The position numbers and the translations under genes were made by a program. This document shows, piece after piece, positions 1-8,983 of a DNA stretch of 64,000 bases; position 1 is the first letter of the stretch; each line of letters starts with the position of its first letter. Below the pieces are notes generated by a model. The model was given only the letters and a program-made list of their open reading frames with translations, was not told where the DNA came from and did not search any database. This DNA is from UBA10649 sp037130755. Its GTDB lineage: Bacteria > Actinomycetota > Actinomycetes > S36-B12. The stretch spans positions 21,193-85,192 of the forward strand of contig JBAXSI010000006.1 of assembly GCA_037130755.1 (NCBI GenBank). The letters are read 5' to 3'.

Positions 1-172
1 GATCATTCCCGCCATCGAGAGCGCCCATGCTCTCGCTGGCGCGATGCGCATCGGCAAGGAGCTCGGGCCGGACGCGATCATCATCGTCAATCTGTCCGGT
101 CGCGGCGACAAGGATGTGGCGACCGCCGCGAAGTGGTTCGGCATCCCGCTCGGCCATTCGGAGTCGTTGTGA
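1..172 (+). CDS. trpB: Tryptophan synthase beta chain, C-terminal fragment
   Basis: Only the last 56 codons are present; the gene runs in from the left edge. TrpB makes tryptophan from indole and serine with PLP, in complex with TrpA. The visible end contains a glycine-rich stretch (LSGRGDKDV) typical of the TrpB C-terminus, where it helps bind the PLP phosphate and a monovalent cation. The stop codon TGA overlaps the GTG start of trpA (GTGA), so the two subunits are translationally coupled, as usual for this alpha2beta2 enzyme. Confidence 0.93.
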   Translation, partial: IIPAIESAHALAGAMRIGKELGPDAIIIVNLSGRGDKDVATAAKWFGIPLGHSESL

Positions 173-987
173 CCACCACCCTCGCCGAGGTCTTCGCGCG
201 AACCGCAGCCGAGAACGGGGCGGCCCTGATCGGCTACCTGCCGGCCGGCTTCCCGAACCCGGCGGCGTCGGTCGAGCTCATCGCGGCGATGGTCGCGGGC
301 GGCGTCGACATCGTCGAGGTCGGCCTGCCCTACTCCGACCCGCTGATGGACGGCGCAGCCATCCAGGAGGCTGTCGACATCGCCCTGCGCGCGGGCACGA
401 CGACCGACGTCGTCCTCGATGTCGTGGCGCAGGTCGCAACGACAGGTGCAGCCACGCTGGTGATGTCGTACTGGAACCCGATCGAGCGGTACGGAGTGGA
501 GCGGTTCGCCGACCGCTTCGCCGATGCCGGTGGTACCGGGATCATCACGCCGGACCTCACCCCTGAGGAGGCCGGCGCCTGGGTCGCCGCGACCGACCGT
601 CGCTCGCTCGATCGCATCTTCCTCGTGGCTCCGTCATCGACCGATGAGCGGATCGGCACGGTGTGCGCGGCCACCTCCGGCTTCGTGTACGCGGCCTCGA
701 CCATGGGCGTGACCGGGGCTCGCACGACGGTCAGTTCGGCAGCGCCCGCTCTGGTCGCCCGCACCCGGGCGCTCACCGACCTGCCGATCTCCGTGGGGCT
801 CGGCGTCTCGACGGGGCAGCAGGCCCAGGACGTCGCCCAGTACGCCGACGGCGTGATCGTGGGCTCTGCCTTCGTGCGCCGGATCCTGGACGCACCGGAC
901 CAGGCGGCTGCGGTGGCGGCGGTGGGGGAGCTGGCAGGTGAGCTTGCGGCGGGAGTTCGACGGTCGGGGAACCGGCCTCCGGATTGA
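169..987 (+). CDS. trpA: Tryptophan synthase alpha chain
   Basis: 272 residues, normal for TrpA. It cleaves indole-3-glycerol phosphate to indole and glyceraldehyde 3-phosphate and passes indole to TrpB. A TIM-barrel pattern is readable: a conserved start segment (IGYLPAGFPN), the catalytic Asp in YSDPLMDGAAIQ, the PDLTPEE loop and the phosphate-binding GLGVST and IVGSAFV segments. GTG at 169 is chosen because GGAG lies 5 nt upstream (160-163) and because it gives the usual 4-nt overlap with trpB; the frame stays open upstream, but that part overlaps trpB and does not look like TrpA. Confidence 0.95.
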   Translation: MTTTLAEVFARTAAENGAALIGYLPAGFPNPAASVELIAAMVAGGVDIVEVGLPYSDPLMDGAAIQEAVDIALRAGTTTDVVLDVVAQVATTGAATLVMSYWNPIERYGVERFADRFADAGGTGIITPDLTPEEAGAWVAATDRRSLDRIFLVAPSSTDERIGTVCAATSGFVYAASTMGVTGARTTVSSAAPALVARTRALTDLPISVGLGVSTGQQAQDVAQYADGVIVGSAFVRRILDAPDQAAAVAAVGELAGELAAGVRRSGNRPPD

Positions 988-1066
988 GCCGTCAACAACC
1001 TATGACATCGTACGGTGTGCAAGTCCGGGACGATTCGAGCCGGACGGGACCAGTGGGAGAGCGCGC

Positions 1067-1933
1067 ATGAGTGAGCCTGGCAAGAACCGACGCGATCGGG
1101 CCGCTGCGGCCCGGGAGGCCGCCAACGCCGGCGAGAAGAAGCGGGAGCGCACCGTTCGGATCGTGGGAGCCATCACCGTCCTCGTGGTCGTGGCCGGCAT
1201 CATCGGCGTGGCCCTGATCGCCAAGACCCAGTCCTCGAGCACGAGCGCCGACGGTGGCACGACCGCCGCCGCCGACCCGAACGCTCCGCTGCCGAAGACG
1301 GTCTTCTCGTCCACGGCCATTCACCCGTACGGCGTGCCCTACAGCAACGCCGACACCGGTGTGCCGGTGCTGGAGATCTGGGAGGACTTCCAGTGCCCGG
1401 CGTGCCAGGCCGTCGAGAAGGCCAATGGCGCCGGCATCGAGACGCTCGCTGACCAGGGGAAGATCGCGCTGATCTGGCGTCCGACGACCTTCCTTGACCG
1501 CAACCTCGGCAACGATGCCTCAGCGCGCGCCCTCGCGGCGTGGGGCTGCGCCATCGACCAGGGCAAGACGCGCGACTTCCACAACACCGTGTTCTCGAAC
1601 CCCCCGGCCAAGGAGGGCGACGGCTTCACCGACGAGCAGCTGACGACCTTCGCGAAGGACGCCGGCGTCCCGGACATGGCGGCGTTCACCACGTGCTTCT
1701 CGGCCAAGACCTACCTGCCGTGGGCGGCCAACAGCACCCAGGTCTTCTTCGACAGCAGCATCCAGGGCACGCCGTACGCGCTGCTCAACGGCGTCGAGGT
1801 GCCCACGGAGACCCTGGTGAACGAGGCCGCGCTGGAGAAGCTGGTCAGCGACACGGCAGCGGGCAAGGCCCCAGCCTCGGCTCCTGCCGCGTCCACCGCT
1901 GCGTCGGCCGCAGCCTCACCGGCCGCGTCCTGA
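1067..1933 (+). CDS. Membrane-anchored DsbA-family thioredoxin-fold protein
   Basis: 288 residues. A basic N-terminus is followed by one membrane segment (about residues 32-52), a low-complexity linker and an extracytoplasmic thioredoxin-like domain with the redox motif C110-P-A-C113 in the context FQCPACQ. The C-terminus is Ala/Pro/Ser-rich. This is the DsbA/DSBA-like oxidoreductase family, which handles disulfides of exported proteins; the exact role (oxidase or reductase) cannot be told. ATG 1067 is chosen because the preceding in-frame codons have no conserved content. It lies between trpA and lgt, a common actinobacterial order, and would act at the same membrane face as Lgt substrates. 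Confidence 0.85.
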   Translation: MSEPGKNRRDRAAAAREAANAGEKKRERTVRIVGAITVLVVVAGIIGVALIAKTQSSSTSADGGTTAAADPNAPLPKTVFSSTAIHPYGVPYSNADTGVPVLEIWEDFQCPACQAVEKANGAGIETLADQGKIALIWRPTTFLDRNLGNDASARALAAWGCAIDQGKTRDFHNTVFSNPPAKEGDGFTDEQLTTFAKDAGVPDMAAFTTCFSAKTYLPWAANSTQVFFDSSIQGTPYALLNGVEVPTETLVNEAALEKLVSDTAAGKAPASAPAASTAASAAASPAAS

Positions 1934-1968
1934 CCAACCGCTGACATCAAGCGACGGGCCCTGACCAC

Positions 1969-2856
1969 GTGACCTCGATCCTCGCGTCGATCCCGAGTCC
2001 GGCGCAGGGCGTCTGGAACCTCGGTCCGCTACCGATCCGTGCGTACGCAATGTGCATCATCGCCGGGATCCTGGTGGCGGTCTGGTGGGGCAATCGCCGC
2101 TACGTCGAACGAGGCGGCGAGCCCAGCGTCATCACCGACATCGCGATCTGGGCAGTGCCGTTCGGCATCGTGGGCGGGCGCCTGTACCACGTGATCACCG
2201 ACCACCAGCTGTACTTCGGCCCCGGTGGTGCTGGCCTCGGCGCGGCGCTGCGGATCTGGGACGGCGGCTTGGGGATCTGGGGAGCGGTGACCCTCGGTGC
2301 GCTGGGCGCCTGGATCGCCGCCCGCCGGGCCGGGGTCCTCCTGCCGCCCGTGGCCGACGCGATCGCGCCGGGCATCGCGGTGGCGCAGGCGCTGGGGCGC
2401 TGGGGCAACTGGTTCAACCAGGAGCTCTTCGGCGCGCCCACGAACCTGCCCTGGGCGCTCGAGATCGACCCTGCGCATCGCCCAGCCGGCTACGAGCAGT
2501 TCTCGACCTTCCACCCGACCTTCCTGTATGAGTCGTTGTGGATGATCGGCGTCGCGGCTGTCGTCGTGTGGGCGGACCGCCGGTTCCGTCTTGGGCACGG
2601 GCGCGTGTTCGCGCTGTACGTGCTCCTCTACTGCACGGGGCGGCTGTGGATCGAGTCGCTGCGGATCGACGAGGCCAACCACATCCTTGGGCATCGCCTC
2701 AACGTGTGGACTTCGATCCTCGTCGGAGTCGGCGCCCTCATCTACCTCATCGTGTCGGCCCGGATGCGGCCCGGCCGAGAGACCGTCCTGACACGCGGCG
2801 TGGTCGAGGCCGAACCGGTCGAAGCCCTGGCCGAGGACGACCACTCGATCGGGTAG
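1969..2856 (+). CDS. lgt: Prolipoprotein diacylglyceryl transferase
   Basis: 295 residues, polytopic inner-membrane enzyme that transfers diacylglycerol from phosphatidylglycerol to the lipobox cysteine of prolipoproteins. Family landmarks: an early GNRRYVERGG segment, RLYHVITDHQLYF, the Lgt signature GRWGNWFNQELFG, the FHPTFLYESLW motif and a late RLWIESLRID segment. About seven hydrophobic segments are seen. The start is GTG 1969 with no obvious Shine-Dalgarno; the first residues align with the usual Lgt N-terminus (IPSPAQGVWNLGPLPIRAYA), so the start is probably right. The last 20 residues are charged and cytosolic. Confidence 0.95.
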   Translation: MTSILASIPSPAQGVWNLGPLPIRAYAMCIIAGILVAVWWGNRRYVERGGEPSVITDIAIWAVPFGIVGGRLYHVITDHQLYFGPGGAGLGAALRIWDGGLGIWGAVTLGALGAWIAARRAGVLLPPVADAIAPGIAVAQALGRWGNWFNQELFGAPTNLPWALEIDPAHRPAGYEQFSTFHPTFLYESLWMIGVAAVVVWADRRFRLGHGRVFALYVLLYCTGRLWIESLRIDEANHILGHRLNVWTSILVGVGALIYLIVSARMRPGRETVLTRGVVEAEPVEALAEDDHSIG

Positions 2857-2859
2857 AGT
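2854..2859 (+). promoter_or_regulatory. Candidate -10 element and hairpin leader upstream of gltB
   Basis: TAGAGT at 2854-2859 overlaps the lgt stop codon and fits the actinobacterial TANNNT -10. It would give a leader of about 100 nt before gltB. That leader holds a perfect 6-bp inverted repeat GGCAGG/CCTGCC (2917-2931, loop tct). No -35 is convincing. The gltB ATG has no clear ribosome binding site, so leader structure could matter for expression; this is inference. Confidence 0.35.
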
Positions 2860-2968
2860 TCCGCGCGGCGGGCCAACGTCGTCCCGTTCCGGCAGTGCGA
2901 TCCACACGGATCACCAGGCAGGTCTCCTGCCCGGCGGCTGCTGTCGAACGACGACGAATGGATGCCCG

Positions 2969-5900
2969 ATGTTCTCCTCCTCCGCGCAGCCGGCAGCCCA
3001 GGGGCTGTACGACGGCCAGCACGAGCACGATGCCTGCGGCGTCGCCTTCGTGGCGACGCTGACCGGTGTGGGGTCGCACGACATCGTCGACAAGGCGCTC
3101 ACCGCACTGCGCAATCTCGAGCACCGCGGCGCCTCGGGCGCCGAGCCCGACAGCGGCGATGGTGCCGGCATCCTCATCCAGATCCCCGACGCGTTCCTGC
3201 GCGAGGTGACCGGTATGGCACTGCCGCCGGCCGGCCAGTATGCAACCGGTATCGGATTCCTGCCCAGTGACGCGGACGAGGCGAGCGCCGCACGCCTGGC
3301 TATCGATGCCATCGCGGCCGAGGAGCGGGTCCGTGTGCTCGGCTGGCGCGAGGTTCCGATCGATCCCTCGCTGGTCGGCGTCACTGCACGCAGCGTGATG
3401 CCCTCGTTCTGGCAGCTGATCGTGGCCGCCGACGTCGAGGGGATCGAAGGCGTCGAGCTCGATCGACGCGTCTTCCCGCTGCGCAAGCGCGTCGAGCACG
3501 AACTCGGCGTGTACTTCGCGTCGTTGTCGGCACGCACGATCGTCTACAAGGGGATGCTCACCACCAGCCAGCTCGAGCCGTTCTACCCGGAGTTGTCGGA
3601 TCCGCGGCTGACGTCCGCCCTTGCGCTGGTGCACTCGCGGTTCTCCACCAACACGTTCCCCTCATGGCCCCTGGCCCACCCGTACCGCTACATCTCGCAC
3701 AACGGCGAGATCAACACGGTGCGCGGTAACCGGAACTGGATGCAGGCCCGTGAGGCCATGCTCACGTCGAAGCTGATCTCCGGTGACATGACGCGGCTCT
3801 TCCCCATCTGCACGCAGGGCGGCAGCGACTCCGCATCGTTCGACGAGGCGCTGGAACTCCTGCACCTCGGTGGCCGGTCGCTTCCGCACTCGGTGCTGAT
3901 GATGATCCCGGAGGCGTGGGAGAACAACCCCACCATGGACCCCGCGCGACGGGCGTTCTACGAGTACCACGCAACGTTCATGGAGCCGTGGGACGGACCG
4001 GCCAACGTCTGCTTCACCGACGGCACCCAGATCGGCGCGGTGCTCGACCGCAACGGACTTCGCCCTGGCCGCTTCTGGGTCACTGATGACGGCCTGGTCA
4101 TCCTCGCGTCCGAGGCAGGCGTGCTCGACATCGACCCGGCCACGATCATTCGCAAGGGCCGGCTTCAGCCCGGGCTGATGTTCCTGGTCGACACCGCTGC
4201 GGGCCGCATCATCGAGGACGACGAGATCAAGGCCGAGCTCGCCGCCGAACTGCCCTATGGCGAGTGGCTGCATGCCGGCCTCATCCATCTCGACGCATTG
4301 CCCGAGCGCGAGCACATCGTGCACACCGCATCGTCCGTTGCCCGCCGCCAGCAGACATTCGGCTACACCGAGGAGGAGCTGCGCGTCATCCTCGAGCCGA
4401 TGGCGCGCACGGGTGGCGAGCCGCTCGGGTCGATGGGCACCGACACGCCCATCGCCGTCCTGTCGGACCGGCCGCGGATGCTGTTCGACTACTTCTCACA
4501 GCTCTTCGCCCAGGTGACGAACCCACCGCTTGACGCGATCCGCGAAGAGATCGTCACATCGCTGTCGAGCATCATCGGACCCGAGGGGAACGTGCTTGAA
4601 CCGACGCCGGCGCACTGCCGCCAGGTGGTCCTGCCCTTCCCGGTCATCGACAACGACGAGCTGTCCAAGGTCCTCCACATCAACGACGACGGCGATCAGC
4701 CGGGCTTCGCGGGCGTGCGGATCTCCGGTCTCTACCCGGTCGCCTACGGCGGCGAGGGCCTGGCCCGACGGCTGAAGGAGATCTTCCACGAGGTCGACGC
4801 CGTCATCAGGCAAGGCAAGCGGTTCATCGTCCTGTCGGACCGAGACAGCGATGCCCAGCACGCGGCCATCCCGTCGCTCCTGCTGTGCGCCGCGGTGCAC
4901 CAGCACCTCGTGCGGACCAAGACGCGCACCATGGTCGGCCTGCTCGTGGAGGCCGGCGACGTCCGCGAGGTTCACCATGTGGCGCTCCTCGTCGGCTACG
5001 GCGCTGCCGCGATCAACCCGTACCTCGCCCTTGAGTCGGTCGAGGATCTCGTCCGTCGGGGCATCATCACCGACGTCTCGCCCGAGAAGGCCATGCGCAA
5101 CATCGTGAAGTCGCTCGGCAAGGGCCTGCTCAAGGTGATGTCGAAGATGGGCGTCTCCACGGTCGCGTCGTATCGCGGCGCGCAGATATTCGAGGCGGTC
5201 GGACTGTCCCAGGGCGTCATCGACGCCTACTTCACAGGCACGGCGTCCAAGCTCGGGGGAGTCAGCCTCGACGTCATCGCCGAGGAGGTGGCGCAGCGCC
5301 ACCGTGTCGCCTACCCGCCGTCGGGCATCGCTCCTGCGCACCGTCGCCTCAACGTCGGCGGTGAGTACCAGTGGCGTCGCGAGGGCGAGCCGCACCTGTT
5401 CGATCCGGAGACGGTGTTCCGCCTCCAGCACGCGACGCGCAACAAGCGGTTCGACGTGTTCCGGCAGTACACCTCGCGCGTCAACGAGCAGTCCGAGCGG
5501 CTGATGACCCTGCGCGGTCTGTTCCGATTCAAGGCCGAAGGCCGCAGTCCCATCCCGATCGACGAGGTCGAGCCCATCGAGTCGATCCTCAAGCGGTTCT
5601 CCACCGGCGCGATGTCCTACGGATCCATCTCGCAGGAGGCCCACGAGACGCTGGCGATCGCGATGAACCGCATCGGTGCGAAGTCGAACACCGGCGAGGG
5701 CGGCGAGGATCCCGAGCGCTTCGTGCCGCTGCCGAACGGCGACTCCAAGCGGTCGGCGATCAAGCAGGTCGCGTCCGGTCGGTTCGGCGTCACCAGCGAG
5801 TACCTCGTCAACGCCGACGACATCCAGATCAAGATGGCGCAGGGAGCCAAGCCTGGCGAGGGCGGTCAGCTTCCCGGTCACAAGGTCTACCCGTGGATCG

Positions 5901-7504
5901 CGAAGACCCGCCACTCGACGCCGGGCGTCGGACTGATCTCACCGCCACCGCACCACGACATCTACTCGATCGAGGATCTCGCGCAGTTGATCCACGACCT
6001 GAAGAACGCCAATCCGAGGGCCCGCGTGCACGTCAAACTCGTCAGCGAGGTCGGTGTCGGAACCGTCGCCGCCGGCGTCGCGAAAGCGCATGCCGACGTG
6101 ATCCTCATCTCGGGCCACGATGGCGGGACGGGTGCGTCGCCGCTGACGTCGCTGAAGCACGCCGGAGCGCCGTGGGAGCTCGGCCTGGCGGAGGCCCAGC
6201 AGACGCTCATCTTGAACCGGCTGCGTGATCGCGTGGTGGTGCAGACCGACGGCCAGCTCAAGACCGGCCGCGATGTTCTCATCGCCGCCCTGCTCGGTGC
6301 CGAGGAGTTCGGCTTCGCCACGGCCCCGCTGGTGGTGATGGGCTGCGTGATGATGCGCGTCTGCCATCTGGATACCTGCCCGGTCGGCGTGGCGACCCAG
6401 AACCCGGAGCTGCGCGAGCGCTTCTCGGGCAAGCCGGAGTTCATCGAGACGTTCTTCGAGTACATCGCCGAGGAGGTTCGCGAGCTGCTCGCCGAGCTGG
6501 GCGTCCGCTCCCTCGACGAGGTGATCGGCCATGCCGAGCTGCTCGACGTCGAGCGCGCGGTTGACCATTGGAAGGCGGAGGGACTCGACCTGACGCCGAT
6601 TCTGCACGTGCCGTTCGTCGATGAGTCGACGCCGCGACGCTGCACGACTACGCAGGATCACGGACTCGACAAGGCGCTGGACCAGGAGCTCATCGAGCTG
6701 TGTCGTCCGGCACTCGAGACCGGTGAGCCCGTGCGCGCCCAGCTGGCGATCCGCAACGTGAACCGCACGGTCGGCACGATGCTCGGCTCGGAGGTCACTC
6801 GGCGCTACGGAGGCGACGGCCTGCCGGACGAGACCATCGACCTCACTTTCGTGGGTTCGGCCGGGCAGTCGTTCGGCGCGTTCCTGCCGACGGGCATCAC
6901 GTTGCGGCTCGAAGGCGACGGGAACGACTACATCGGCAAGGGCCTGTCCGGCGGGCGCCTCGTGGTCCGGCCGCACCGGGCCGCGCGCTTCGTCGCGCAG
7001 GACAACATCATCGCCGGCAACGTCATCGGCTACGGCGCCACGTCGGGTGAGCTGTTCATCCGCGGCCGGGTGGGGGAGCGGTTCTGTGTGCGGAACTCCG
7101 GCGCGACGGCTGTCGTCGAGGGAGTGGGCGACCACGCACTGGAGTACATGACCGGTGGCGTGGTGGCGATCCTGGGTCGGACCGGACGCAACCTCGGGGC
7201 GGGCATGTCCGGCGGTGTCGGGTTCGTCCTCGATCTCGACCTCGGCAAGGTGAACCCCGAGATGGTCGATCTCGATCCACTCGATATCGATGACGTGGAA
7301 CTGTTGCAGACGCTGATCCGCAGGCACGTCGAGGAGACCGAGTCCGCAGGTGCAGCGGCCCTCCTTGCCGACTGGGCGTCCGCGGCAGCGCGGTTCACGA
7401 AGGTCATGCCGAAGGACTACAAGCGGGTGCTCAGGCTTCGAGCCGAGGCCGAGCAGAAGGGTGCAGATCCGATGGTTGCGGTCATGGGAGGACTCGGTGG
7501 CTGA
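2969..7504 (+). CDS. gltB: Glutamate synthase large (alpha) subunit
   Basis: 1511 residues, full length for bacterial GltB. It releases ammonia from glutamine and channels it to 2-oxoglutarate, making two glutamates with electrons delivered through GltD. Domains in order: class II glutaminase with catalytic Cys23 exposed after propeptide removal (DACGVAFV), a central domain, the FMN synthase domain, and a C-terminal beta-helix (GXGXG) domain with GLSGGRLVVRP. The 3Fe-4S cluster ligands are Cys1126, Cys1132 and Cys1137 (CHLDTCPVG). The 3' end overlaps gltD by 8 nt. The start ATG 2969 leaves a 22-residue propeptide, normal for the family. Confidence 0.97.
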   Translation: MFSSSAQPAAQGLYDGQHEHDACGVAFVATLTGVGSHDIVDKALTALRNLEHRGASGAEPDSGDGAGILIQIPDAFLREVTGMALPPAGQYATGIGFLPSDADEASAARLAIDAIAAEERVRVLGWREVPIDPSLVGVTARSVMPSFWQLIVAADVEGIEGVELDRRVFPLRKRVEHELGVYFASLSARTIVYKGMLTTSQLEPFYPELSDPRLTSALALVHSRFSTNTFPSWPLAHPYRYISHNGEINTVRGNRNWMQAREAMLTSKLISGDMTRLFPICTQGGSDSASFDEALELLHLGGRSLPHSVLMMIPEAWENNPTMDPARRAFYEYHATFMEPWDGPANVCFTDGTQIGAVLDRNGLRPGRFWVTDDGLVILASEAGVLDIDPATIIRKGRLQPGLMFLVDTAAGRIIEDDEIKAELAAELPYGEWLHAGLIHLDALPEREHIVHTASSVARRQQTFGYTEEELRVILEPMARTGGEPLGSMGTDTPIAVLSDRPRMLFDYFSQLFAQVTNPPLDAIREEIVTSLSSIIGPEGNVLEPTPAHCRQVVLPFPVIDNDELSKVLHINDDGDQPGFAGVRISGLYPVAYGGEGLARRLKEIFHEVDAVIRQGKRFIVLSDRDSDAQHAAIPSLLLCAAVHQHLVRTKTRTMVGLLVEAGDVREVHHVALLVGYGAAAINPYLALESVEDLVRRGIITDVSPEKAMRNIVKSLGKGLLKVMSKMGVSTVASYRGAQIFEAVGLSQGVIDAYFTGTASKLGGVSLDVIAEEVAQRHRVAYPPSGIAPAHRRLNVGGEYQWRREGEPHLFDPETVFRLQHATRNKRFDVFRQYTSRVNEQSERLMTLRGLFRFKAEGRSPIPIDEVEPIESILKRFSTGAMSYGSISQEAHETLAIAMNRIGAKSNTGEGGEDPERFVPLPNGDSKRSAIKQVASGRFGVTSEYLVNADDIQIKMAQGAKPGEGGQLPGHKVYPWIAKTRHSTPGVGLISPPPHHDIYSIEDLAQLIHDLKNANPRARVHVKLVSEVGVGTVAAGVAKAHADVILISGHDGGTGASPLTSLKHAGAPWELGLAEAQQTLILNRLRDRVVVQTDGQLKTGRDVLIAALLGAEEFGFATAPLVVMGCVMMRVCHLDTCPVGVATQNPELRERFSGKPEFIETFFEYIAEEVRELLAELGVRSLDEVIGHAELLDVERAVDHWKAEGLDLTPILHVPFVDESTPRRCTTTQDHGLDKALDQELIELCRPALETGEPVRAQLAIRNVNRTVGTMLGSEVTRRYGGDGLPDETIDLTFVGSAGQSFGAFLPTGITLRLEGDGNDYIGKGLSGGRLVVRPHRAARFVAQDNIIAGNVIGYGATSGELFIRGRVGERFCVRNSGATAVVEGVGDHALEYMTGGVVAILGRTGRNLGAGMSGGVGFVLDLDLGKVNPEMVDLDPLDIDDVELLQTLIRRHVEETESAGAAALLADWASAAARFTKVMPKDYKRVLRLRAEAEQKGADPMVAVMGGLGG

Positions 7505-8951
7505 TCCGAAGGGGTTTCTCACCACGGGGCGCGAGGTTCCGACGCGTCGTCCCGTCGATGTCAGGCTGCGCGACTGGCGCGAGGTCTACGAGCCGTTCCC
7601 GGCCGACCATCTGGAGAAGCAGGCCGGTCGATGCATGGACTGCGGCATCCCGTTCTGCCACAACGGCTGCCCGCTCGGGAACCTCATCCCTGAGTGGAAC
7701 TCGCTGGTGTGGAAGCACGACTGGCGCGATGCGATCGAGCGTCTGCACGCGACCAACAACTTCCCCGAGTTCACCGGTCGGCTCTGCCCGGCACCGTGCG
7801 AGACCGCATGCGTGCTGGGGATCAATGCGGACCCGGTCACGATCAAGCAGGTCGAGGTCTCGATCATCGACCGCGCGTGGGACGAGGGCTGGGTGGCGCC
7901 CCAGGTGCCGTCGCGGCTGAGCGGCAAGACCGTTGCGGTCGTCGGCTCCGGGCCGGCGGGTCTTGCGGCCGCGCAGCAGTTGGCCCGTGCCGGCCACACC
8001 GTCGCGGTGTTCGAGCGTGCGGACCGCATCGGTGGACTGCTGCGCTACGGCATCCCCGAGTTCAAGATGGAGAAGCGTCATCTTGACCGTCGGCTGGCCC
8101 AGATGGAGGCCGAGGGCGTGAAGTTCCGTGCCGGCGTCGAGATCGGGATCGACATCACAGCTGACGACCTGCGCAATCGCTACGACGCCGTGGTGATCGC
8201 TGTCGGGGCCACCAAGTGGCGTGACCTGCCGGTGCCTGGGCGCGAGCTGGCCGGCGTCTACCAGGCCATGGAGTACCTGCCCCTGTCCAATCGCGTGCAG
8301 GAGGGCGACGTCGACGCCTCGCCGATCGACGTGCAGGGCAAGCACGTCGTGATCATCGGTGGCGGTGACACCGGAGCGGACTGTCTCGGCACCGCGCACC
8401 GGCAGGGCGCGGCCTCGGTGACCCAGCTGGAGATCCTGCCAACGCCGCCGTCGATCCGGCCGGACTCACAGCCGTGGCCCACCTACCCGATGACCTATCG
8501 CGTCTCCAGTGCCCATGAGGAGGGCGGCGAGCGCCTGTTCTCGGTGTCGACCGAGCGGTTCGTCGACGACGGCACCGGGCGGGTGCGCGCCCTGCAACTG
8601 GTCGAGGTCGAGGCCCACGAGGGCGGCTTCCGGCCCAAGGAGGGCACCAGCCGGGAGATCCCGGCGGACTTCGTCTTCCTCGCCATGGGCTTCGTCGGCC
8701 CCGAGTCCGCCAGCTTGACCGACCAACTCGGGATCTCCCTCACCGACCGCGGCGTGTTCCACCGGGACGCCCAGTACCGCAGCGACGTCCGAGGCGTCTT
8801 CGTGGCCGGCGACGCCGGCCGTGGCCAGTCCTTGATTGTCTGGGCGATCGCGGAGGGCCGGGCAGCGGCCGCCGCGGTCGATGAGTACCTCATGGGCTCG
8901 ACCAACCTGCCCGCCCCGATACCGTCGACGGCGCGCCAACTGCTCGTCTGA
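7497..8951 (+). CDS. gltD: Glutamate synthase small (beta) subunit
   Basis: 484 residues. It takes electrons from NADPH through FAD and two 4Fe-4S clusters to GltB. The N-terminal cysteine clusters are clear (CMDCGIPFCHNGCPLGN and LCPAPCETACVLGI), followed by the FAD-binding GSGPAGLAAAQQLARAG and the NADPH-binding GGGDTGADCLGTAHRQG segments and a late VFVAGDAGRGQSLIVWAI. The GTG at 7497 overlaps the end of gltB by 8 nt and gives the conserved N-terminus (ADPKGFLTTGRE). The stop codon lies inside the pyk promoter. Confidence 0.96.
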   Translation: MADPKGFLTTGREVPTRRPVDVRLRDWREVYEPFPADHLEKQAGRCMDCGIPFCHNGCPLGNLIPEWNSLVWKHDWRDAIERLHATNNFPEFTGRLCPAPCETACVLGINADPVTIKQVEVSIIDRAWDEGWVAPQVPSRLSGKTVAVVGSGPAGLAAAQQLARAGHTVAVFERADRIGGLLRYGIPEFKMEKRHLDRRLAQMEAEGVKFRAGVEIGIDITADDLRNRYDAVVIAVGATKWRDLPVPGRELAGVYQAMEYLPLSNRVQEGDVDASPIDVQGKHVVIIGGGDTGADCLGTAHRQGAASVTQLEILPTPPSIRPDSQPWPTYPMTYRVSSAHEEGGERLFSVSTERFVDDGTGRVRALQLVEVEAHEGGFRPKEGTSREIPADFVFLAMGFVGPESASLTDQLGISLTDRGVFHRDAQYRSDVRGVFVAGDAGRGQSLIVWAIAEGRAAAAAVDEYLMGSTNLPAPIPSTARQLLV

Positions 8952-8976
8952 CAATGTAATCGTTTACCGCTAAGGT
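8948..8976 (+). promoter_or_regulatory. pyk leaderless promoter with LacI/CcpA-type operator in the spacer
   Basis: CTGACA (8948-8953) and TAAGGT (8971-8976) are separated by exactly 17 nt and end 7 nt before the pyk ATG, so transcription should start at the start codon. The spacer holds ATGTAATCGTTTACC (8954-8968), which fits 14 of 15 positions of the catabolite-response consensus WTGNAANCGNWNNCW and is a near-palindrome around a central CG (GTAA/TTAC arms), the hallmark of LacI-family operators. A bound repressor would block polymerase. The regulator is not in this window. Confidence 0.6.
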
Positions 8977-8983
8977 TCCCCTC

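Noticed and set aside
4496..7525. Long minus-strand open frames opposite gltB (472 and 528 codons)
   Set aside because: They mirror a strongly supported gene in a high-GC region, where opposite frames stay open by codon bias; the translations are Arg/Asp/His-rich and without motifs.
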